Source of the DNA: Chloroflexota bacterium
GTDB lineage: Bacteria > Chloroflexota > UBA6077 > CF-72
Direction of reading: 5' to 3'
Length of the DNA: 10,812 nucleotides
Assembly: GCA_019247135.1 (NCBI GenBank)
Contig: JAFAPL010000136.1
Coordinates: forward strand, 1-10,812
The notes beneath the pieces are model-generated. The model was not told the DNA's origin. It saw only the letters and a program-made list of their open reading frames with translations, and ran no database searches. The position numbers and the translations under genes are program-made. Each line of letters opens with the position of its first letter. The stretch's first letter is position 1. This document shows, in pieces, positions 1 through 5,634 of this stretch.

Positions 1-720
1 CTGGTGACCGACACGCCTGGCTTGTTCGATCAGATGACGCCCGATGCGTACCTCGACTTCTTCGGCCAGATCTACGGCGTGCCGGCCGATCTGCGGCGTA
101 ACCGGATCGAGGAGCTGCTCACTATGTTCGAGTTGCTGCAGGTCCGCGGCCGCCACATGGCGAGCTTTTCGCGCGGCATGCAGCAGAAGGTCGCGCTCGC
201 ACGTGCGCTCTTGCACGATCCCGAGGTTGTGTTCCTGGATGAACCCACGGCAGGCCTGGATCCGATGGCCGCACGCGCTGTACGTAGTCTCATCCTCCGA
301 CTGAAAGATGCCAGTCGAAGCATCGTGTTGTGCACCCACGACCTGGATGAGGCGGAGCGACTGGCAGACACGGTCGTGATTCTGCGGCGCGGGCGGATCG
401 TCGCGGCGGATGCACCCGCGCGGCTGCGGGCCAACGCCGCGAGTGAGACCCGCGTCGAAATCGTCCTGTCCGGCGATTGCGACGCTGCCTCACGCATCGC
501 CGCGCGCGTCCATGACATCGTGGACGTCGCGCAGCGAACCCCCAGAAGTCTCACCTACCGCACGCGCCGGCCAGCCAGCACCAATCCTGACGTGATTGCG
601 GCGCTGGTGGCAGCGGGCGCGCAGATCGTATCGGTCACCTGCGAAACGCCGACACTGGAGGACGTGTACGCCGATGTCGTCGAGGCCGAGCCGGCCGAAC
701 CGGCGGGCGTGCCCGGATGA
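1..720 (+). CDS. ABC transporter ATP-binding protein, NatA/CcmA-like (5' partial)
   Basis: This is the nucleotide-binding subunit of an ABC-2 type exporter, which hydrolyses ATP in the cytoplasm to drive the membrane permease encoded next. The reading frame is open from base 1, so the gene begins upstream. Walker A is missing from the window, and the visible part opens near the Q-loop (T-D-T-P-G-L-F-D). Counting from the GTG at 4, the signature motif is FSRGMQQ (about residues 55-61), Walker B with its catalytic glutamate is VVFLDEP (75-81), the D-loop is AGLD (83-86), and the switch histidine is H112 in CTHDLDEAE. About 100 further residues follow, as in NatA/DrrA-like ATPases with a C-terminal extension. 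The stop codon overlaps the permease start (ATGA, 717-720), which indicates translational coupling. The substrate cannot be read from the sequence. The GTG at 4 is not a credible true start because it would leave out Walker A. Confidence 0.93.
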   Translation: MVTDTPGLFDQMTPDAYLDFFGQIYGVPADLRRNRIEELLTMFELLQVRGRHMASFSRGMQQKVALARALLHDPEVVFLDEPTAGLDPMAARAVRSLILRLKDASRSIVLCTHDLDEAERLADTVVILRRGRIVAADAPARLRANAASETRVEIVLSGDCDAASRIAARVHDIVDVAQRTPRSLTYRTRRPASTNPDVIAALVAAGAQIVSVTCETPTLEDVYADVVEAEPAEPAGVPG

Positions 721-1496
721 ATGTGACTTCGGCCGACGCCTGGAGCGGCCACACCCGTCCGCCAGGCAACACGAGAATGACGTGGCTGATCGCCCGGCGC
801 GCGGCAGTCGAAGCGCTGCACGACCGAATGACGGTCATCATGGGCGTCGGCACCGCGCTCGTTTTGCCCGTCTTCCTGATCGTCGTCGGACTTCGCCCGC
901 TGCTCGACGACCCGAGCCTGGACAGCGAGGTCAGCCTGCCAATGGTGCTTTCCTTTTATCTACTCCTGGTGGGCCTCGTGCCGACGGCCTCAGCGGCCGG
1001 CATCGCCGCAGGTCAGTTCGCCGGTGAAAAAGAGCGCGGCGTCCTGACGCCGCTGCTTGCCTCGCCTGCGAGCAACATCGCGATCTTCGCCGGCAAAGTA
1101 GTCGGCGCGATCTTGCCCGCGATCATGTACGCGGCGATAGCGGACGGCGTGTTCCTGATCGGGTTGACATTGGCCATGGGCGTCGACGCCATGCGCCAGA
1201 TACCAGTTCCGCTGATCGTCGCGATGTTGCTGCTGGTCCCCGAGGTCACCTTCTTCGCTGCGACCGTCGCCAGCGTGATTTCGTCGCGCGTGCGGACCTT
1301 CAATGCGGCCCAGCAGATTTCCGGTCTGCTGCTGATGCCGCTGTGGGGCGCCGTCTTCGGACTGGCGGCCAAGCTCCAGGAATGGGGTGACCTGGCGCTC
1401 GTCGGCGCGCTGGTCGTGATCCTTGCGCTGGACATAGCGCTCGCGGTATTCGGCGCTCGGACGTGGAGACGCGAAGAAGTGCTATCCCTGCGCTGA
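717..1496 (+). CDS. ABC-2 type transporter permease, NatB-like
   Basis: This is the membrane subunit of the ABC exporter whose ATPase lies immediately upstream. The 259-residue protein has about six hydrophobic segments, near residues 38-58, 77-100, 122-150, 163-188, 201-221 and 226-246. Between the second and third lies the motif AGEKERGVLTPLLASP (102-117), typical of NatB/ABC-2 permeases, where the E-K-E-R-G loop contacts the ATPase. NatB proteins of sodium or drug export are the closest functional models, but the substrate is unknown. The ATG at 717 overlaps the ATPase stop in an ATGA junction. An alternative ATG at 777 (residue 21) would put the start right before MTWLIARRAA, which is where many relatives begin. 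The first 20 residues are polar and may not be translated. Its 3' end overlaps or abuts the glycosidase gene. Confidence 0.9.
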   Translation: MNVTSADAWSGHTRPPGNTRMTWLIARRAAVEALHDRMTVIMGVGTALVLPVFLIVVGLRPLLDDPSLDSEVSLPMVLSFYLLLVGLVPTASAAGIAAGQFAGEKERGVLTPLLASPASNIAIFAGKVVGAILPAIMYAAIADGVFLIGLTLAMGVDAMRQIPVPLIVAMLLLVPEVTFFAATVASVISSRVRTFNAAQQISGLLLMPLWGAVFGLAAKLQEWGDLALVGALVVILALDIALAVFGARTWRREEVLSLR

Positions 1497-2593
1497 GCGT
1501 GCTCGATCTTCAGCTTCGTTCGGCTCGCCAACCGCTGACCGACGCGTGGACGCGCACGCCGGTCGCTCCGCGTGGATCGACGGCGCTTGGCCTGAATGTG
1601 CGGACTCCGCAAGTCGTTGCCTTCGACCTGGATATGCGCACAGTCCTGCGAGAGCTGTTCGCGTATCCCTTTCAACTGGTGCGACTCGGCGCGTACTGGA
1701 ACCGCATCGAGCCGCAGCCTGGCCTATTCGACACATCCGAGCTCGACGCGCAGATCGACACGATCGAGGCCGCGGGCAAGCAGGTCATCTTGTGCGTCGG
1801 CGCGCTGAAAGCCTTTGGCTATCCGGAGTTTTTCGTGCCGCGCCACCGCTTGCCATATGCGTTACCAGAGCACACGCGTATCGGCGCAACGGCTTTCCGT
1901 GATTTGCTCGGCGCGGCGACCGAGTTCAGCGCGCGCATCGTCGAGCGCTACCGCGACCGGGCTTGCGTCCTGGCGTGGCAGGTCGAACACGAATCGGTCG
2001 ACCCCCTGGGGTTCGAGCATTCATGGCGGCTGGATCTCGACTTTGTTCGAGCGGAAGTCGAGGCGGTGCGGGCCGCTGATCCGTCGCGGCCGGTGCTCTT
2101 GAACGGGTACCTGCCGACGTCGCTGCCCGTCCGGCTGACCCAGTGGTGGTTGACGCGCGACCAGGGCGACTCGCTGGTGGCGGCCCAGCGGCTCGGGGAC
2201 ATCGTCGGACTGGATTACTACCCGCGCAACGCGCTGGTCGGGCTGCGAGACTGGACGCTGTACGTCGACGGAGGACACCGGGGTGGCCGGCGACGCTTCC
2301 TTGAACTGGTGCAGTGGGCGCGTCGAACGGGGCGACAGCTCATGCTGACGGAAGGTCAGGCCGAGCCGTGGGAGGCGGTGACGCAACCGCCGAATCCGCG
2401 TGCGCAGGCCATGTGGAGCTGTCCGCCCGAGCAGGTGATCGCGAACTACAACACGGTGATGGCGTGGGCGGCGCAGGCCCGTTTTTCACTGGACGCGTAT
2501 CTGTTCTGGGGCGCTGAATACTGGCTGGTGCGAAAACAGTCAGGCGATCGCAGTTATCTCGATGCGTTCGCGCGCATCGTCGAGCAGCCCTGA
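1463..2593 (+). CDS. Glycoside hydrolase-like protein, clan GH-A TIM barrel (beta-galactosidase/cellulase-like)
   Basis: This is a probable retaining glycosidase or a catalytically altered relative, with 376 residues from the GTG start. The order of motifs suits a (beta/alpha)8 clan GH-A fold. An early strand reads FQLVRLGAYWNRIEP (70-84), as in beta-galactosidases and cellulases. The acid/base strand is LAWQVEHES (170-178), with E177 as the likely proton donor. The later DIVGLDYYPRN (246-256) and the nucleophile strand LMLTEGQAEPW (293-303, E297) complete the site, and YLFWGAEYW (346-354) closes the barrel. The residue before the acid/base glutamate is His176, where clan GH-A nearly always has Asn. 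No signal peptide is visible, so an intracellular role is likely. The start is uncertain: GTG 1463 lies inside the permease gene, while GTG 1499 lies two bases after its stop, and neither has a clear Shine-Dalgarno sequence. The exact GH family and substrate are not determined. Confidence 0.75.
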   Translation: METRRSAIPALSVLDLQLRSARQPLTDAWTRTPVAPRGSTALGLNVRTPQVVAFDLDMRTVLRELFAYPFQLVRLGAYWNRIEPQPGLFDTSELDAQIDTIEAAGKQVILCVGALKAFGYPEFFVPRHRLPYALPEHTRIGATAFRDLLGAATEFSARIVERYRDRACVLAWQVEHESVDPLGFEHSWRLDLDFVRAEVEAVRAADPSRPVLLNGYLPTSLPVRLTQWWLTRDQGDSLVAAQRLGDIVGLDYYPRNALVGLRDWTLYVDGGHRGGRRRFLELVQWARRTGRQLMLTEGQAEPWEAVTQPPNPRAQAMWSCPPEQVIANYNTVMAWAAQARFSLDAYLFWGAEYWLVRKQSGDRSYLDAFARIVEQP

Positions 2594-2602
2594 CTCGCTG
2601 AG

Positions 2603-2633
2603 GCGCGATTCTGCCAGCCGTGACGTGTCGCGC
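2603..2633 (+). terminator. Possible weak hairpin after the glycosidase gene
   Basis: GCGCGA (2603-2608) is the reverse complement of TCGCGC (2628-2633), giving a 6-bp stem with a 19-base loop ten bases after the glycosidase stop. There is no run of T after it, so termination is only a guess. Confidence 0.2.
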
Positions 2634-2695
2634 TTGGACGGCGAGACATACACAGACCACCGTGCGTTTGCGACGCCGTGCGCCAGCGTGGCTCA

Positions 2696-3655
2696 ATGGC
2701 GAACGTCATGAAGATGCTCGTCACCTCTTTCCAGCGCGACCCCGCCCGCCTCGCCGAACTCCAGAAACAGTTCCAGGTCGAGTTTGTCGCGCCCCCACGT
2801 GGCGAGCCGACCGCTCATCTCGCACGCGACGTAGATGCCGTTTTCGGCTCACTGAGCGCAGACGAATTCGCCGCGGCTGAGAAACTACGCTGGGTCCAGT
2901 CGCCGAGCGCCGGCGTTGAATGGATGTGGAAGGTCCCCGGCCTGGCCGAGAGCGACGTGATCGTTACCAACATGCGCGGCGCCCATGCGGCCACGATCGC
3001 CGAGCACGCGTTCGCCATGCTGCTCTCGCATACACGCGGCCTGCCATTTTTCGCGGCGCGCCAGCGAGACCACGAATGGGGTCGCCAGCAGCGCCAGCTG
3101 ACGGCAATCAAAGGCATGACGATGGGCATCGTCGGCTTCGGCAACATCGGCCGTGCGATCGCGCGACGCGCAACCGGGTTCGAGATGCGCGTGCTGGCAG
3201 TCGACGCCGAGTCCGTTCCCGCCGGCGAAGGCGTAGCGGAAGTCTGGCCGCTGGACAGATTGGATGACCTTTGCCGCGAGTCCGATGTCCTGGTGAATTC
3301 GGCTCCGATCACACCCAGGAGCCGCGGCATGATTGGCCAGGCGCAGCTCCGACTGCTGAAACGTGGCTCGTATCTGTTGAGCATGTCGCGTGGAGGGATC
3401 GTCGACGAGCCGGCCCTGGTCGACGCACTCGAAGAGGGCCATCTCGCGGCGGCGGGCATCGACGTCACGGCGACCGAGCCGCTGCCAGCGGGCGATCCAC
3501 TCTGGACAGCGCCCAATCTGATCATCACGCCGCACTCATCGGCTGGCTCGCAGCTGACAACTGAGCTGGTGTGGTCGATCCTCACCGAGAATCTCGGCCG
3601 ATTCATTCGAGGCGAAGAGCTGATGAACCGCGTCGATATACACCGCGGCTACTGA
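2696..3655 (+). CDS. D-isomer-specific 2-hydroxyacid dehydrogenase
   Basis: This is a soluble NAD(H)-dependent oxidoreductase that interconverts a 2-keto acid and a D-2-hydroxy acid. From the ATG at 2696 it has 319 residues. The N-terminal catalytic part is followed by the Rossmann dinucleotide motif GFGNIG (147-152). An aspartate lies at the end of the second strand (VLAVD, D170) and suggests NAD rather than NADP. The catalytic set of the family is present: Arg232 in SMSRGGIVDE, Glu261 in TATEPLP and His280 in TPHSSAG. The length matches the usual 310-340 residues. The start is uncertain: GTG 2678, ATG 2696 and ATG 2708 are in frame and none has a clear ribosome binding site. The family includes glyoxylate/hydroxypyruvate reductases, phosphoglycerate dehydrogenase and others, so the substrate stays open. 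It is separated by about 100 bases from the glycosidase and 141 from the phosphatase, so it looks like an independent unit. Confidence 0.9.
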   Translation: MANVMKMLVTSFQRDPARLAELQKQFQVEFVAPPRGEPTAHLARDVDAVFGSLSADEFAAAEKLRWVQSPSAGVEWMWKVPGLAESDVIVTNMRGAHAATIAEHAFAMLLSHTRGLPFFAARQRDHEWGRQQRQLTAIKGMTMGIVGFGNIGRAIARRATGFEMRVLAVDAESVPAGEGVAEVWPLDRLDDLCRESDVLVNSAPITPRSRGMIGQAQLRLLKRGSYLLSMSRGGIVDEPALVDALEEGHLAAAGIDVTATEPLPAGDPLWTAPNLIITPHSSAGSQLTTELVWSILTENLGRFIRGEELMNRVDIHRGY

Positions 3656-3684
3656 CCGAAAGCTGGTCCGCTATCCGCCGCACG

Positions 3685-3707
3685 TTGACGGTTGACGCTT
3701 GACCGTC
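3685..3707 (+). repeat. Three tandem TTGAC heptamers overlapping a short dyad
   Basis: TTGACG, TTGACG and TTGACC begin at 3685, 3692 and 3699, exactly seven bases apart. The same stretch holds a perfect 6-bp inverted repeat, GACGGT (3687-3692) and ACCGTC (3702-3707), around a 9-base centre. TTGAC also matches the -35 consensus, so this may be a repeated -35-like or activator element, or a hairpin after the dehydrogenase gene. The function is inferred from position only. Confidence 0.4.
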
Positions 3708-3730
3708 CGCGTTCCAGCACGTGTCACAAT
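3699..3730 (+). promoter_or_regulatory. Possible promoter for the phosphatase-kinase-glutamine synthetase operon
   Basis: TTGACC (3699-3704) resembles a sigma-70 -35 box. CACAAT (3725-3730) matches the -10 consensus at four of six positions and is preceded by TG one base away (3722-3723), an extended -10 arrangement. The spacing of 20 bases is longer than the usual 16-18, so the extended -10 would have to compensate. Transcription would start near 3737, about 60 bases before the phosphatase ATG and inside the left arm of the dyad that follows. Confidence 0.3.
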
Positions 3731-3774
3731 TCGCGTCGGCCAAAACTGTGCATCGTGCACAATGACCGACGCGA
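3731..3774 (+). promoter_or_regulatory. Nested perfect inverted repeats upstream of the phosphatase gene (candidate operator or leader hairpin)
   Basis: An outer 9-bp perfect inverted repeat, TCGCGTCGG (3731-3739) and CCGACGCGA (3766-3774), encloses an inner 6-bp perfect repeat, TGTGCA (3747-3752) and TGCACA (3756-3761), with a TCG centre. Two extra pairs (3741-3764, 3742-3763) are possible between them. The structure ends 22 bases before the ATG at 3797. No T-run follows, so it is not a standard terminator. It could be a protein binding site on DNA overlapping the transcription start, or an RNA hairpin if transcription begins upstream. Confidence 0.45.
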
Positions 3775-3796
3775 GTAGCTGGGTGCAGCCTACCCG

Positions 3797-4621
3797 ATGG
3801 TGCTCCAGGTGGAGGCAACGGGGCTCTCCGAGGCAGGCCCCCACCGCACGACCAATGAAGACAGCCTGGGTGCCTTCGTGCCCGACGACATCCCCGGCGC
3901 CGAGCGCAAGGGGTACCTGTATGTCGTCGCGGACGGCCTCGGCGGCCACCAGGCGGGCGAGGTGGCCAGTGCGACCGCCGTCAAAACGCTGCGCGACGAA
4001 TACTATTCACCGTCCGCGCACTCGCGGATAGAGCCCGCGCTGCGTCAGGCGGTGCAGGCAGCCAACCTGCGCGTGCACGATCTGGCGCATCGCAACCCCG
4101 AGTACCGTTCGATGGCCACGACACTGACCGCGATCGCGTTGGTGGGCAACTGCGGTTATCTGGCGCACATTGGTGACAGTCGCGCGTATCACTGGCGCGA
4201 TGGTCGGCTCAACGTGCTTACCTCGGACCATTCCGAAGCAGCGGAGCTCGTCCGGATGCGTATCCTCAAGCCAGACAAGATACGCGATCATCCGGGGCGG
4301 AACGTACTGACGCGGACACTGGGTCATGCACTGATCTCGCGGCCGGACTTTCTGCGCCAGCCACTGGTCGCCGGGGACCGCTTCTTACTGTGCAGCGATG
4401 GACTCTGGTCTGAAGTTGAGGACACGGAGATCGCCGAGGCCATGTCCGACCATTCGCCAGTCGAAGCGTGCCACCAGCTCATGCGGCTGGTGCTGGCGCG
4501 CGGATGCCCGGACAATGCGAGCCTGGAAATGATTCGCGTACTGGTGACCGCGCCACCCGAGGACCCCGGTCCATCGCGCATGGGCTGGTTGTCGGGCGTG
4601 CTGGGACGGGGAGGTCGTTGA
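3797..4621 (+). CDS. PP2C-family protein Ser/Thr phosphatase
   Basis: This metal-dependent phosphatase removes phosphate from Ser/Thr residues and probably reverses the action of the kinase encoded next. The 274-residue protein shows the PP2C motifs in order: HRTTNED (16-22, Asp22), VADGLGGH (44-51, metal ligand Asp46 and Gly47), MATTLTAI (106-113), HIGDSRAY (124-131), LTSDHS (141-146), LLCSDGLW (197-204, Asp201) and the final CPDNAS (237-242, Asp239). All expected metal ligands are present. The length fits the compact bacterial Stp/PrpC type, and no membrane segment is seen. A short polar tail follows after residue 250. The ATG at 3797 places the first motif at the usual distance, but no Shine-Dalgarno sequence is evident. 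The stop overlaps the kinase ATG by one base (TGATG, 4619-4623). The dyad-rich region upstream is the likely control site of the operon. Confidence 0.95.
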   Translation: MVLQVEATGLSEAGPHRTTNEDSLGAFVPDDIPGAERKGYLYVVADGLGGHQAGEVASATAVKTLRDEYYSPSAHSRIEPALRQAVQAANLRVHDLAHRNPEYRSMATTLTAIALVGNCGYLAHIGDSRAYHWRDGRLNVLTSDHSEAAELVRMRILKPDKIRDHPGRNVLTRTLGHALISRPDFLRQPLVAGDRFLLCSDGLWSEVEDTEIAEAMSDHSPVEACHQLMRLVLARGCPDNASLEMIRVLVTAPPEDPGPSRMGWLSGVLGRGGR

Positions 4622-5634
4622 TGGCGCTGGAACGACCGCTCGGTGCGAGCCGCTACGGCCCGGGCGCGACCGTCAACGACCGCTATGAGATCCTCGGAAC
4701 GCTCGGTCAGGGCGGCATGGGTGAGGCGTACAAAGCCCGCGACCGCGAGTCCGGCCAGATCGTGGTCATCAAGGTTCCGTACGCCAGCAGCATCGGCGAC
4801 CCCGCGACCTTCAGCCGTTATGAACGCGAGCTCGACATCGGTAAGCGGCTCGACCATCCAGGCATCCAGCGTATGTTGCAGTCGGGTCGGCTCGACAATG
4901 GCGTGGCTCCGTACGTCGTCTTCGAGTACATCGATGGCGAGCCCATGCGCGAGTACCTGCGCAAGCACGCGCCGCTCGACCCTGAGACGGCGGTCGACTT
5001 CGCGATGCAGCTCGCCGATGTTCTGGAATACGTTCACGCGCACGGCGTCATCCATCGAGATCTCAAGCCCGAGAACGTCCTGATCACCCCGGACGCCAAG
5101 GCCAAACTGGTGGACTTCGGAATCGCGTTGTTGAAAGGCGCGCGTCGACTGACGTTCCAGCGGCTGTCGAGCGAGGTCGGTACCCCGGACTACATGGCTC
5201 CAGAGCAGGTGCAGGGCGAACGCGGGGACGCCCGAACTGACGTGTATGCACTTGGCGTGATGGTGTTCGAGATGTTGACGGGCGACGTGCCCTACCACGG
5301 TGACAGCCCACTCGCCATCATGAGCCAGCACGTGACCACGGATGCGCCGTTGCTGAGCGATCGCCGCCGAGACGTCCCGCCAGCACTCGAAGCGGTCGTC
5401 TACCGTGCGCTACGACGCAGCCCCGAGGATCGATATCCGAGCATGGCTGCCTTCAAAAACGACTTGCAACACCTCGACCAGGTTGAGATTCCGAACTACA
5501 CGCTGAGGCGCCCGAGGAGGAAAATGCTGCCCGCGCGCGCCATGCCGGCCTTGCTGATCGTGCTGGCGCTCGCCTGCCTCGTGCTGATCGGGGTCCTGGC
5601 CGAATTGGTCCATCGTACGCAGGTGCCACACTGA
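4621..5634 (+). CDS. Hanks-type Ser/Thr protein kinase, single C-terminal membrane anchor
   Basis: This kinase phosphorylates proteins on Ser/Thr in the cytoplasm and is tethered to the membrane. From the ATG at 4621 it has 337 residues. The kinase domain covers about 22-285: glycine-rich loop LGQGGMGEAYKA (28-39), lysine K51 in VVIKVP, glutamate E70, catalytic loop HRDLKPEN (145-152, D147 and N152), DFG (165-167), activation segment up to GTPDYMAPEQ (187-196), and later DVYALGVMVFE. A basic stretch, RRPRRK (296-301), leads into one hydrophobic segment (about 308-330) with only about seven residues beyond it, so there is no PASTA or other external sensor. The frame is open further upstream into the phosphatase gene (ATG-like start at 4468), but the extra residues have no kinase similarity. 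The ATG at 4621 is coupled to the phosphatase stop. The stop is in turn overlapped by the glutamine synthetase ATG (TGATG, 5632-5636). Confidence 0.95.
   Translation: MALERPLGASRYGPGATVNDRYEILGTLGQGGMGEAYKARDRESGQIVVIKVPYASSIGDPATFSRYERELDIGKRLDHPGIQRMLQSGRLDNGVAPYVVFEYIDGEPMREYLRKHAPLDPETAVDFAMQLADVLEYVHAHGVIHRDLKPENVLITPDAKAKLVDFGIALLKGARRLTFQRLSSEVGTPDYMAPEQVQGERGDARTDVYALGVMVFEMLTGDVPYHGDSPLAIMSQHVTTDAPLLSDRRRDVPPALEAVVYRALRRSPEDRYPSMAAFKNDLQHLDQVEIPNYTLRRPRRKMLPARAMPALLIVLALACLVLIGVLAELVHRTQVPH

Noticed and set aside
596..1027. A 143-residue + strand open frame across the ATPase-permease junction
   Set aside because: Arg- and Pro-rich shadow in another frame of two well-supported genes.
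2634..2652. TTGGAC and CATACA before the dehydrogenase gene as a promoter
   Set aside because: The two boxes are only seven bases apart, so they cannot act as a -35/-10 pair.
2815..3606. A 263-residue open frame on the - strand within the dehydrogenase gene
   Set aside because: The + strand gene has all dehydrogenase motifs, and this frame is its shadow.
4468..4620. Upstream extension of the kinase reading frame into the phosphatase gene
   Set aside because: The extra 51 residues have no kinase similarity. The ATG at 4621 is coupled to the phosphatase stop and gives a normal N-terminus.
4324..5331. A 335-residue open frame on the - strand across the phosphatase and kinase genes
   Set aside because: It lies opposite two genes with complete catalytic motifs. 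Long antisense frames are common in high-GC coding DNA, and no family motif is visible in it.
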